From an uncultured Desulfuromonadales bacterium (GTDB lineage Bacteria > Desulfobacterota > Desulfuromonadia > Desulfuromonadales > Geopsychrobacteraceae), in the NCBI GenBank assembly GCA_945788205.1, contig CALZLE010000398.1, positions 1 to 10,808 on the forward strand: 10,808 nt of DNA. The letters are read 5' to 3'. The translations under genes and the position numbers were made by a program. Below, one piece after another: positions 1 through 6,605 of the stretch; within the stretch, counting starts at the first letter, position 1, and every line of letters starts with the position of its first letter. The notes under the pieces are model-generated. The model did not search any database, was not told the DNA's origin, and saw nothing but the letters and a program-made list of their open reading frames with translations.

Positions 1-417
1 AAGGCCGGATCGATCAAGCAGGCGATTAAAGATTTACAGCTCAAAGATGGCATTATTTACGCGTGTGAAAACAAAAAAGTACCCTATGTACTGGCCGGTT
101 CGATTCGTGACGATGGGCCGCTTCCCGAAGTGATTTCAGATGTTTACGCGGCACAGGATGCCATGCGCGAACATGCCCGCAAATCGACCACAGTCATTGC
201 GCTGGCCACTCAGCTTCACTCGATCGCTTTCGGAAATATGGTGCCGAGTTACCGGGTGATGGAAGATGGCAATGTTCGGCCGGTCTTTTTCTACATCGTC
301 GACATGACTGAATTCTCTGCAGACAAATTGGCGAACCGGGGATCTTCGCAGGCGGTCGCAATTTTGACCAATGCGCAGGATTTTATGATGAATCTGTGGA
401 ATGCACTCAAGGGTTAG
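1..417 (+). CDS. LOR/SDH-domain protein, ornithine cyclodeaminase-like (TIGR00300 type), C-terminal part
   Basis: The reading frame is open from the first base to a TAG stop at 415-417, so this is the last 138 residues of a gene that starts outside the window. The segments YVLAGSIRDDGPLP, ISDVYAAQDAMRE, LATQLHSIAFGNM and LANRGSSQA resemble the C-terminal end of the LOR/SDH bifunctional-enzyme conserved-region family (TIGR00300). Members of that family include archaeal ornithine cyclodeaminases and the C-terminal half of cyanobacterial ArgZ/AgrE, which convert ornithine to proline plus ammonia in an NAD-dependent way. Arginase, which makes ornithine, lies directly downstream and fits that role. 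The N-terminal half is missing, so I cannot tell whether this protein also carries the guanidine-modifying (arginine dihydrolase) domain of ArgZ/AgrE. A GTG at 130 could be mistaken for a start, but conserved sequence continues upstream of it. The family assignment comes from recalled motifs, so the exact substrate is uncertain. Confidence 0.62.
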   Translation, partial: KAGSIKQAIKDLQLKDGIIYACENKKVPYVLAGSIRDDGPLPEVISDVYAAQDAMREHARKSTTVIALATQLHSIAFGNMVPSYRVMEDGNVRPVFFYIVDMTEFSADKLANRGSSQAVAILTNAQDFMMNLWNALKG

Positions 418-575
418 GGCGTCGCGATAATTCCGCCTAACGGCGTTGCGGTGAAATTTCAGGATCTCGACATACTGGCGTATGCCTTCGCCCCTGAAAT
501 TCCATCGCGCCTTGCCAGTCGAAATTCTTGCTTAGCCTGAGTGCTGTCAGCAAAAAATTGATTGAAAGTTGAGCT
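418..575 (+). promoter_or_regulatory. rocF leader with nested inverted repeats
   Basis: This is non-coding sequence between the LOR/SDH gene and arginase. A 9-bp inverted repeat (AATTTCAGG at 455-463, CCTGAAATT at 493-501) encloses a smaller palindrome, CATAC-TGGC-GTATG, at 471-484. A further short hairpin is possible where TTAGGGCG (414-421, overlapping the upstream stop) faces CGCCTAA (434-440) with one bulged G. None of these is followed by a T-run, so an intrinsic terminator is not evident. A weak promoter-like pair (TTGCGG 446-451, 19-nt spacer, CATACT 471-476) would place the inner palindrome over the -10 region. Function as operator or RNA structure is inference. Confidence 0.3.
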
Positions 576-1469
576 ATGTCACAGAAAAAAGTCAGAATCA
601 TCGGTGTGCAGATCGATTTGGGGCAGAAACAGCGTGGCGTCAATATGGGGCCGAGCGCCATCCGCTACGCCGGACTGTCGGATAAACTCAAGCGGCTTGG
701 TTTCGATTTACACGATTCCGGTGACCTGTTTGTGCCGGTCCGTGAGTCTTTGTCAAAATCGGAACAGGGGAACTATCTCACCTCTATTGCCCAGGTTTGT
801 CAGGCCGCTTACGAGGCTGGTCAGCAGGCAATAGAGGATGGTGCTATCCCGCTGTTTCTTGGTGGTGATCATTCGTTGGCTATTGGCACCATCGGTGGGG
901 TGACGCACCGCGAATCGGCCGGGGTGCTTTGGATTGATGCTCACGGAGATGCCAACACTCCACTTAGCTCACCGACCGGCAGCATTCACGGTATGCCGGT
1001 TGCTACATTGCTTGGCGAAGGCTACCCGGAACTGGTTAATGTTGGGCGTCCCGGTTCAAAATTAGCGAGCAAAGATCTGGTGATGATCGCCATCCGCGAT
1101 CTCGATGCTGGTGAGCGTAAATGGTTGAAGCAGAGTGGTATCATCGTTTACACCATGCGCGACCTGGACGAGCGGGGGATGAGTGTTGTCATCAGCGAAG
1201 CACTGCAAAAACTGGGGCATTGCAACAGATTGCACGTCAGCCTCGACATGGACAGCCTCGACCCGAACGAGGCCCCCGGTGTCGGGACGCCATCTCCGGG
1301 GGGGTTGAATTACCGAGAAGCCCAGTTATTGATGGAAATTATCGCCGACAGTGGCAAGCTGGCATCAGCCGATGTCGTAGAAATCAACCCAATCCTCGAT
1401 CATGAAAATCGCACAGCCAAGATGGCCGTTGAGTTGATCGCTTCGTTGTTTGGTAAAAGTATTTTATAG
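576..1469 (+). CDS. rocF: Arginase
   Basis: Probable arginase (297 aa, normal bacterial size), a cytoplasmic Mn-dependent ureohydrolase that splits L-arginine into L-ornithine and urea. All metal-site motifs are visible: GGDHS at residues 96-100 (H99), DAHGDAN at 121-127 (D121, H123, D125) and SLDMDSLDP at 222-230 (D224, D226). RDLDAGE at 174-180 supplies D177 and E180, which correspond to arginase residues contacting the substrate alpha-amino end (human D183, E186). E269 in VEINP matches the guanidinium-binding Glu (human E277). These features favour arginase over agmatinase. One oddity is the loop before HG, which reads PTGSIHG where arginases usually have SGN-HG, so two carboxylate-contacting positions differ. 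The ATG at 576 is the first in-frame start. It has only a weak Shine-Dalgarno (GTTGAG, close to the ATG), so translation may be modest or conditional. The neighbours suggest a pathway from arginine to ornithine to proline. Confidence 0.88.
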   Translation: MSQKKVRIIGVQIDLGQKQRGVNMGPSAIRYAGLSDKLKRLGFDLHDSGDLFVPVRESLSKSEQGNYLTSIAQVCQAAYEAGQQAIEDGAIPLFLGGDHSLAIGTIGGVTHRESAGVLWIDAHGDANTPLSSPTGSIHGMPVATLLGEGYPELVNVGRPGSKLASKDLVMIAIRDLDAGERKWLKQSGIIVYTMRDLDERGMSVVISEALQKLGHCNRLHVSLDMDSLDPNEAPGVGTPSPGGLNYREAQLLMEIIADSGKLASADVVEINPILDHENRTAKMAVELIASLFGKSIL

Positions 1470-1721
1470 TTCGAGCAACAAAAGGAGTGGAGGTATTTCT
1501 GACTCCACTGTTGAGCTATTTGCTGTCCGGAAACGTTAAGCTTTCTTCCGCTTTCGGTATTTACATCCTCACGGCAGGAATGTTGAGCATCGGCTTCAGC
1601 ACGTCTTGATCAATCCCTCCGCCTTTTACACTGATTTCAACTGAGATAAGAAAAATCGCTGCAAGCTGCTAAGATTACACATTGAGCGGTTCAATTTCCA
1701 TGTGTGCCTAAGGAGTTTGCC
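1470..1721 (+). promoter_or_regulatory. ald upstream region with an inverted repeat next to the RBS
   Basis: These 252 nt hold no convincing gene on either strand. Just after rocF there is a weak 7-bp hairpin (AGTGGAG 1486-1492, CTCCACT 1503-1509) without a T-run, so it is at best a poor terminator. Close to ald, ATTGA-GCGGT-TCAAT (1681-1695) forms a 15-bp hyphenated palindrome. It can be extended by ACAC (1677-1680) with GTGT (1702-1705) if six bases bulge on one side. The structure ends five bases before the ald ribosome-binding site AAGGAG at 1710-1715. It could be an operator or an RNA hairpin that modulates translation. No good sigma70 promoter was found: candidate boxes such as TTTACA near 1624 lack a matching -10. 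Confidence 0.28.
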
Positions 1722-2846
1722 ATGATTGTCGGAATCCTCAAAGAGATCAAAGTTGAAGAAAATCGCGTCTGTATGACCCCGGCCGGGGTCGAAGTGATGA
1801 AGAATAATGGTCACCAGGTGCTGGTGGAAACGACCGCCGGGGTTGGTAGCGGTTTCAGCGATGCTGATTACATTCGTGCCGGGGCAGAAATTGCCACCGG
1901 GCCGGAAGAAGTTTACGCCACGGCCGAGATGGTGATGCATGTCAAAGAGCCGCAGCCGAATGAGTATCCCCTGATTCGTGAAGGGCAGATCCTGTTTACC
2001 TATTTCCATTTCGCTGCTTCAGAAGAACTGACCAGGGCGATGATCGACCGCAAGGCGATCTGTATCGCTTACGAAACCATCGTCAACCCTGATGGCAGCC
2101 TGCCGTTGCTGACGCCGATGAGCGAAGTCGCTGGGCGGATGGCTGCGCAGCAGGCCGCCAAGTATATCGAGCGGTCTCAAGGGGGGCGCGGCATCCTGAT
2201 GGGTGGGGTGCCGGGTGTGGCTCCGGCGACGGTGCTGGTGCTCGGTGGCGGGGTCGTCGGTACCCACGCAGCACAGATGGCTTGTGGCCTCGGTGCCAAA
2301 GTTTATCTGCTCGATATGAATCTCAATCGTTTGCGTTATCTGTCAGAGATTATGCCGAAAAACTGCTTTCCACTGATGTCTGCTCCAGCGACAGTACGTG
2401 AACTGGTGCAAGAGGCGGATGTGGTGATCGGTGCGGTGTTGCTGCACGGGGCCAAAGCCCCCAAACTGGTGACTCGCGAGATGTTAAAAACAATGAAGAA
2501 GGGTGCCGTGCTGGTTGATGTGGCCATCGATCAGGGTGGTTGTTTCGAAACCTCGAAAGCGACAACTCACAGCGATCCGATTTACGACGTTGACGGGATT
2601 GTTCACTACTGTGTCGCCAATATGCCGGGTGCCGTGCCGCTGACTTCGACCATGGCATTGACCAACGCGACCTTGTCTTATGCTGTCCAGATTGCCAATT
2701 CGGGCTGGAAGCGGGTGGCAAAAGATGACGCTGGTATCCGCGAGGGTTTTAACGTGGCTGATGGGGTGGTCTGCTATAAGGGAGTCGCTGATGCCTTCGG
2801 GATGGATTATGTGCCAGTGGATGAAATGTTGAAATTTGAGCCTTGA
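1722..2846 (+). CDS. ald: Alanine dehydrogenase
   Basis: NAD-dependent L-alanine dehydrogenase: L-alanine + NAD+ + H2O to pyruvate + NH4+ + NADH, reversible. The protein is 374 aa, the usual length, and the catalytic residues fall at the classical numbers: R15 in ENRVCMTP, K75 in VKEPQP, H96 in YFHFA and D270 in DVAIDQGG. The Rossmann dinucleotide motif GGGVVG sits at 175-180, and D198 in LLDMN is the usual NAD-selecting acid. ATG 1722 is chosen because AAGGAG (1710-1715) lies six bases upstream and the protein then begins MIVGILKE, as is typical for the family. The longer frame from GTG 1704 would place the RBS inside the coding region. The enzyme can feed alanine into pyruvate or assimilate ammonium. 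Beside arginase and the cyclodeaminase-like gene a catabolic role is plausible, but the 252-nt gap suggests a separate promoter. Confidence 0.95.
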   Translation: MIVGILKEIKVEENRVCMTPAGVEVMKNNGHQVLVETTAGVGSGFSDADYIRAGAEIATGPEEVYATAEMVMHVKEPQPNEYPLIREGQILFTYFHFAASEELTRAMIDRKAICIAYETIVNPDGSLPLLTPMSEVAGRMAAQQAAKYIERSQGGRGILMGGVPGVAPATVLVLGGGVVGTHAAQMACGLGAKVYLLDMNLNRLRYLSEIMPKNCFPLMSAPATVRELVQEADVVIGAVLLHGAKAPKLVTREMLKTMKKGAVLVDVAIDQGGCFETSKATTHSDPIYDVDGIVHYCVANMPGAVPLTSTMALTNATLSYAVQIANSGWKRVAKDDAGIREGFNVADGVVCYKGVADAFGMDYVPVDEMLKFEP

Positions 2847-2977
2847 GTCGACCCATAGAAATCACCCGAAAACGTTTACCCGCACAGAGGTTTTTCTTCT
2901 GGAGATAATAAGCGTAAAAGTGCTATGTTTAGAGTTTAAATTAGAGGTTTTTATAGGTTTATGCCACAGGATTGTAT

Positions 2978-4081
2978 ATGGACGTTGTGCAATGGGATAA
3001 AAATCTTGAAACAGGTTTTGCGGAAGTCGATCAGCAGCATCTGCATCTGGTAAACCTGACAAATGAGTTTGGGATACTTCTTTCCCGGGATGAAATCGGG
3101 AAGAAACAGTTGGAAAAAATCTTATCTGAACTAGTTTCCTACACGGAATATCATTTCGAAGAAGAAGAAAAGTTAATGTCCTCGACGGGGGTTGATCCGC
3201 GTCACTTCTCCAAACATCAACGGGAACATAAAGGGTTCCTGGAGGATGTTTCCTCTTTTTCTGCGGATTTGATGAGTGGTGATGGCAATGCCCGTCAATT
3301 ATTCGATTTTCTGTTGAATTGGTTGATCTATCATATCCTTGGCTCGGATATGAACATGGCCCGTCAGATTGAAGCACTTCAGAATGGTTCGACGGTTGAG
3401 GAAGCTTATCAGGGAGAATCGAAAGAGGTCGACAAGTCGACAGACCTGCTGCTGAAAACCCTCAACAGTCTGTTTTCCCAAGTCACTTTCCGCAACCGCC
3501 AGCTGCGGGAATTGAACCAGCTGCTCGAAGAGAAAGTTGTCGAACGAACCCAGGCGTTGTCTGATGTAAACCGACAGCTGGAAAAGATGGCATTGACCGA
3601 TGTTTTGACCGGGCTTTCCAATCGTCGGCATGCGATGGATATCCTCGATCGCCTTTGGACTGAATCCGCAGCGAAAAATCTTCCATTATCCATTTTGCTG
3701 ATTGATACGGATGATTTTAAGCAGGTCAACGATTCATTTGGCCATGACGCTGGAGACATGGTCTTGTGCGAGCTGGCAAAGCATCTGAAATATGCGGTTC
3801 GTACCGATGATGTGGTATGCCGCCTCGGTGGGGACGAGTTTTTGATCGTCTGCCCGAAAACAGATCGGCAAGGTGTTCTGAAGGTGGCTGAGCAGCTGCA
3901 CTCAGAAATCGCTGCCCTCGTTGTGCCCCTTGCCGGGGGGGAATGGCGTGGTAGAGTCAGCGTTGGCGTGGCCGGCAAAACGCCATCAATGGCGTCGCCT
4001 GAGGAGTTGATTAAGGCTGCCGATCTGGGTGTCTACGCAGCCAAAGACGCCGGTCGAAACTGCGTAAAAATAGTGGATTGA
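2978..4081 (+). CDS. Bacteriohemerythrin-GGDEF diguanylate cyclase
   Basis: A 367-aa soluble signalling enzyme that probably makes c-di-GMP from two GTP in response to O2 or diiron redox state. Residues 1-130 form a bacteriohemerythrin domain that opens with the typical W-(x)n-TGF pattern. All seven diiron ligands are present: H21 (DQQH), H59 and E63 (HFEEE), H80 and H84 (HQREH), and H119 and D124 (HILGSD). Residues of about 171-205 are rich in heptad-like L/V and charged residues and look like a coiled-coil linker. The GGDEF domain covers about 205-367: LTGLSNRR (210-217), DTDDFKQVND (243-252) and GGDEF (284-288). RTDD at 275-278, five residues before GGDEF, is a canonical RxxD product-inhibition (I) site. 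ATG 2978 is preferred over TTG 2972 because AGG at 2968-2970 is well spaced and hemerythrin domains start close to the Trp motif. There is no signal peptide or membrane segment. The gene stands alone and ends at a strong hairpin. Confidence 0.93.
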   Translation: MDVVQWDKNLETGFAEVDQQHLHLVNLTNEFGILLSRDEIGKKQLEKILSELVSYTEYHFEEEEKLMSSTGVDPRHFSKHQREHKGFLEDVSSFSADLMSGDGNARQLFDFLLNWLIYHILGSDMNMARQIEALQNGSTVEEAYQGESKEVDKSTDLLLKTLNSLFSQVTFRNRQLRELNQLLEEKVVERTQALSDVNRQLEKMALTDVLTGLSNRRHAMDILDRLWTESAAKNLPLSILLIDTDDFKQVNDSFGHDAGDMVLCELAKHLKYAVRTDDVVCRLGGDEFLIVCPKTDRQGVLKVAEQLHSEIAALVVPLAGGEWRGRVSVGVAGKTPSMASPEELIKAADLGVYAAKDAGRNCVKIVD

Positions 4082-4089
4082 AAAATATA

Positions 4090-4115
4090 GGCCCCCACAA
4101 ACGTGGAGGCCTTTT
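4090..4115. terminator. Bidirectional intrinsic terminator between convergent genes
   Basis: The stem GGCC-C-CCAC (4090-4098) pairs with GTGG-A-GGCC (4103-4111) with one mismatch and a 4-nt loop (AAAC). TTTT follows on the plus strand. On the minus strand the same stem is followed by TATATTTTT, so it can end both the hemerythrin-GGDEF transcript and the convergent acyl-CoA ligase transcript. It starts nine bases past the plus-strand stop and six bases past the minus-strand stop. Confidence 0.85.
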
Positions 4116-4120
4116 CCGAT

Positions 4121-5761
4121 TTAGCTATTCTGGTATTTTTCCCGCAGGGCTTTTTTGTTGATTTTGCCAACGCTGGTTTTGTCGATCGATTCAACGAACT
4201 GAATCTTCAAGAGCACGACCTCTTTTGAAATAATCCCTTTATCGATGAAGCTGCGGATATGTTGCAGCAGTTCTTTTTCACTGACTTCGGTATTGTTTTT
4301 TTTCACCACCAATGCCAGTGGTCTCTCACCCCACTTGTCATCAGGCAAGCCGATCACAGCGGCCTCGCCAACCGTAGAGTGGGCGCAGAGCAGATCCTCC
4401 AATTCCAGTGATGAAATCCACTCACCGCCGATTTTGATGACATCTTTGATCCGATCGGTGATTTTGACGTAGTTCTGTTTGTTGCGATGGGCCACGTCTC
4501 CGGTGTGCAGGTAACCGCCGCGCCAGAGCTGTTCGGAGTTGCGCTGATCTTTCAAATACCCTTGCGTTAACCAGGGGGCGCGAACGACAATTTCACCAAC
4601 ACTCTCCCCGTCGCGCGGAACCTCCTCCAGGTTTTCCTCAACGACGCGCAGCTCGACCAGCGCAATCGGCCGCCCGGTTTTGCAGCGCAGTTCGACCTCG
4701 TCATCAATCTCCAGGTCCTTTTCCGTGATCTGCGCCAGGGTTAAAATCGGGCAGGTTTCCGACATGCCATAGCCGGTGAAAATGTCGATCCCTTTTTCCA
4801 GCCCCGCTTTACACATCGCTTGCGGCAGCGCTGCGCCACCGATGATGACTTTCCAGTTGGAGAGATCAGTTTCCGCGAACAGCGGGTGGCTCATCAGCAG
4901 GTGCAGGATGGTTGGAACGCAGTGCGAAAAGGTAACCTTCTCTTTAGCGATCAGCTTGAGCAGTGTGTCAGGCGCATACTTGCCGGGGTAGACCTGTTTG
5001 ACGCCGAGAGCGGTCGCGACGTAGGGCACGCCCCAGGCGTGGACGTGAAACATTGGGGTAATCGGCATGTAGACATCCTGCTGATGAAAGCGTCCTTGCT
5101 CCGCCGGTGTGCCGAGGGCTGCCAGTACGCCGAGGGTGTGCAGGACCAGTTGCCGATGGCTGAAGTAGACCCCCTTGGGCAGACCGGTGGTGCCGGTGGT
5201 GTAAAATGTGGTGGCCCGCGTGTGCTCGTCAAAATCGGCAAACTCAAAGTGATCTTCGGCCGCGTCGAGCAATGCCTCATATTCCCCTTCGAAACGGAGT
5301 GAGGTCTCCGGCTGCTGCTGGCCATCCTGCAGCAGGATGTACCCTTTGACCGTGTCGATCCGGCCCTTAATCTGCTCGAGAATCGGCAAAAACTCCTCAT
5401 TGACCAGGATGTAGTCATCTTCAGCGTGGTCGATGGTGTAAAGAATCTGCTCCGGTGACAGGCGCACGTTGGCCGTGTGCAGCACCGCGCCGAGCATCGG
5501 CACCGCGTAGAAACATTCGAGGTAGCGGTGGCTGTCGTAGTCCATTACCGCCACCGTGTCGCCCGGTTTGACGCCAATCTCCGTCAGCGCGTTAGCCAGC
5601 CTGCAGACCCGCTGGCGGAACTCGGCGTAAGTAAAGCGCATCTGGTCGCGGTAGACGATCTGTTGTTGCGGATCATCGATCACCGGCGCTTGCAGCAGGT
5701 TTTTGATCAGCAGGGGATAGGCATAAGCGGACATGGTGCGCTGTATCAGATTGTCAGCCAT
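4121..5761 (-). CDS. AMP-forming acyl-CoA synthetase (fatty-acid--CoA ligase, AlkK-like)
   Basis: An ANL-superfamily adenylating enzyme (546 aa) that activates a carboxylic acid with ATP and joins it to CoA. Visible motifs in order: phosphate-binding TTGTTGLPKG (188-197), MFHVHAWG (237-244), GGAALP (308-313), YGMSETCP (331-338), TGD (420-422), the hinge region TDRIKD (435-440), GGEWISS (445-451) and the catalytic-lysine motif SVGKINKK (530-537, K533). HVHAWG plus this overall length resembles the medium/long-chain AlkK-like group, but the acid chain length cannot be read from sequence. I set the start at 5761 because AAGGAG sits six bases upstream. A longer frame runs to 5845, but its first codons overlap the putative promoter (-10 at 5817-5822), so they are unlikely to be translated. 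The gene is divergent from sfsA and appears monocistronic, ending at the shared terminator. A role in fatty-acid degradation or recycling is inferred. Confidence 0.88.
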   Translation of the reverse strand: MADNLIQRTMSAYAYPLLIKNLLQAPVIDDPQQQIVYRDQMRFTYAEFRQRVCRLANALTEIGVKPGDTVAVMDYDSHRYLECFYAVPMLGAVLHTANVRLSPEQILYTIDHAEDDYILVNEEFLPILEQIKGRIDTVKGYILLQDGQQQPETSLRFEGEYEALLDAAEDHFEFADFDEHTRATTFYTTGTTGLPKGVYFSHRQLVLHTLGVLAALGTPAEQGRFHQQDVYMPITPMFHVHAWGVPYVATALGVKQVYPGKYAPDTLLKLIAKEKVTFSHCVPTILHLLMSHPLFAETDLSNWKVIIGGAALPQAMCKAGLEKGIDIFTGYGMSETCPILTLAQITEKDLEIDDEVELRCKTGRPIALVELRVVEENLEEVPRDGESVGEIVVRAPWLTQGYLKDQRNSEQLWRGGYLHTGDVAHRNKQNYVKITDRIKDVIKIGGEWISSLELEDLLCAHSTVGEAAVIGLPDDKWGERPLALVVKKNNTEVSEKELLQHIRSFIDKGIISKEVVLLKIQFVESIDKTSVGKINKKALREKYQNS

Positions 5762-5816
5762 GGAAAGCTCCTTAGCGGAATTTGCTGGATTGTTTCGTGG
5801 GGTTGAATAAAGCAAA

Positions 5817-5845
5817 ACTATACGGGGCGAAACTGGCCTTGGCAA
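5817..5845 (-). promoter_or_regulatory. Predicted sigma70 promoter of the acyl-CoA synthetase gene
   Basis: Read on the minus strand there is TTGCCA (5845-5840), a 17-nt spacer and TATAGT (5822-5817). Each box is one mismatch from consensus and the spacing is optimal. Transcription would start near 5810, giving a leader of about 50 nt before ATG 5761. Confidence 0.55.
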
Positions 5846-5860
5846 GCGGAGAGGCTTGTC
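5841..5860. promoter_or_regulatory. Candidate operator: hyphenated palindrome between divergent promoters
   Basis: GGCAAGC (5841-5847), a 6-nt spacer, and GCTTGTC (5854-5860) form an inverted repeat matching at 6 of 7 positions, with perfect CAAGC/GCTTG inner arms. It overlaps the -35 box of the minus-strand ligase promoter (5840-5845) and the -35 box of the plus-strand sfsA promoter (5856-5861). One dimeric regulator bound here could affect both genes. No regulator gene lies nearby, and the identity of the binding protein is unknown. Confidence 0.35.
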
Positions 5861-5885
5861 GTATTTGCGTTATAAAGGCTAGAAT
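5856..5885 (+). promoter_or_regulatory. Predicted sigma70 promoter of sfsA-tmcAL
   Basis: TTGTCG (5856-5861), an 18-nt spacer and TAGAAT (5880-5885) precede the sfsA RBS GGAG (5902-5905). The start would fall near 5892, leaving a leader of only about 20 nt. The -10 box is good and the -35 moderate. A TATAAA at 5871-5876 has no -35 at a workable distance. Confidence 0.4.
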
Positions 5886-5912
5886 GACCGCTCCCTTTTC
5901 CGGAGATAGCAA

Positions 5913-6605
5913 ATGAAATTACCAGCACCCCTGTTTGCAGGGGTTTTAGTCAAACGCTACAAACGTTTTTTTGCTGATGTCGCATTGCCTGACGGCACCA
6001 TCGTGACCGCTCATACGCCGAACACCGGCAGCATGAAGCAGTGTGCGGTGCCGGGACATCCGGTGTTGATTTCTCCGGCGAACGATCCGAAACGTAAATT
6101 GAAATACACTCTCGAGTTGATCCGAGTTGGCGACTATTGGGTCGATACCCACACCCAGCGAACCAATCGGGTGGTGGAAGAAGCGTTGCGCCATGGTTTG
6201 ATCGCAGGGCTCAGTGGTTATACTGTAATCCCCGAGTTTAAAATCGGGTCCAGCCGGATCGATTTTTTGCTGGAAAATGATGATGAGAAAGTTCTGGTCG
6301 AAGTGAAAAATGTGACTTTGATCGATGGCGAATCAACGGCCAGTTTCCCTGATGCGGTGACCACCCGTGGGCAGAAACATCTGCGTGAGTTGCTGGAGGC
6401 GAGGCAGCAGGGTTACCGGTCGGTGATCTTTTTTCTCGTGCAGCGGGGTGAAACAACAGATTTTTCTCCGGCTGATGATATCGATCCAGAATACGGACGA
6501 CTACTGCGCGAAGTGGTCGCTGGTGGAGTTGAGGCTTTGGCGTATAAAACGCAGGTGACACCGGAAACGAACCGGGTGCACCAGCAGATTCCCGTGGTGT
6601 TGTAG
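5913..6605 (+). CDS. sfsA: SfsA family protein (sugar fermentation stimulation protein homolog)
   Basis: 230 aa, matching the usual SfsA length. The N-terminal part (about 1-80) carries family signatures such as KRYKRFFADV and AHTPNTGSM (33-41) and forms an OB-like fold in known relatives. The C-terminal part has a PD-(D/E)XK nuclease-type core: D117 in SRIDFLL, then E130 and K132 in LVEVKNVTL, followed by FPDAVTTRGQKHLREL (145-160). E. coli SfsA was first linked to maltose use and nonspecific DNA binding; its real role is not settled, and the nuclease-like fold is known from homologues. The start at 5913 is supported by GGAG seven bases upstream. The stop (6603-6605) directly touches the tmcAL start codon, so the two genes are probably co-transcribed and translationally coupled. 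Confidence 0.93.
   Translation: MKLPAPLFAGVLVKRYKRFFADVALPDGTIVTAHTPNTGSMKQCAVPGHPVLISPANDPKRKLKYTLELIRVGDYWVDTHTQRTNRVVEEALRHGLIAGLSGYTVIPEFKIGSSRIDFLLENDDEKVLVEVKNVTLIDGESTASFPDAVTTRGQKHLRELLEARQQGYRSVIFFLVQRGETTDFSPADDIDPEYGRLLREVVAGGVEALAYKTQVTPETNRVHQQIPVVL

Noticed and set aside
1486..1509. Hairpin after rocF as an intrinsic terminator
   Set aside because: The 7-bp stem with a 10-nt loop is not followed by a T-run on the plus strand.
1470..1721. Riboswitch upstream of ald
   Set aside because: I could not recognise a known aptamer core such as glycine, and the only clear structure is a short palindrome.
2862..3377. 171-residue open frame on the minus strand across the start of the hemerythrin-GGDEF gene
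   Set aside because: It is antisense to a conserved domain, has no recognisable motifs, and its composition is that of a frame shadow.
3409..3978. 189-residue minus-strand open frame opposite the coiled-coil and GGDEF region
   Set aside because: Ser/Arg-rich shadow of the GGDEF coding sequence with no RBS or family motif.
4820..5302. 160-residue plus-strand open frame opposite the acyl-CoA ligase
   Set aside because: Complement shadow of conserved ANL motifs, with no independent support.
4121..5845. Longer acyl-CoA synthetase start at 5845 (28 extra residues)
   Set aside because: The extension covers a good -35/-10 pair and lacks an RBS, while ATG 5761 has AAGGAG at ideal spacing.
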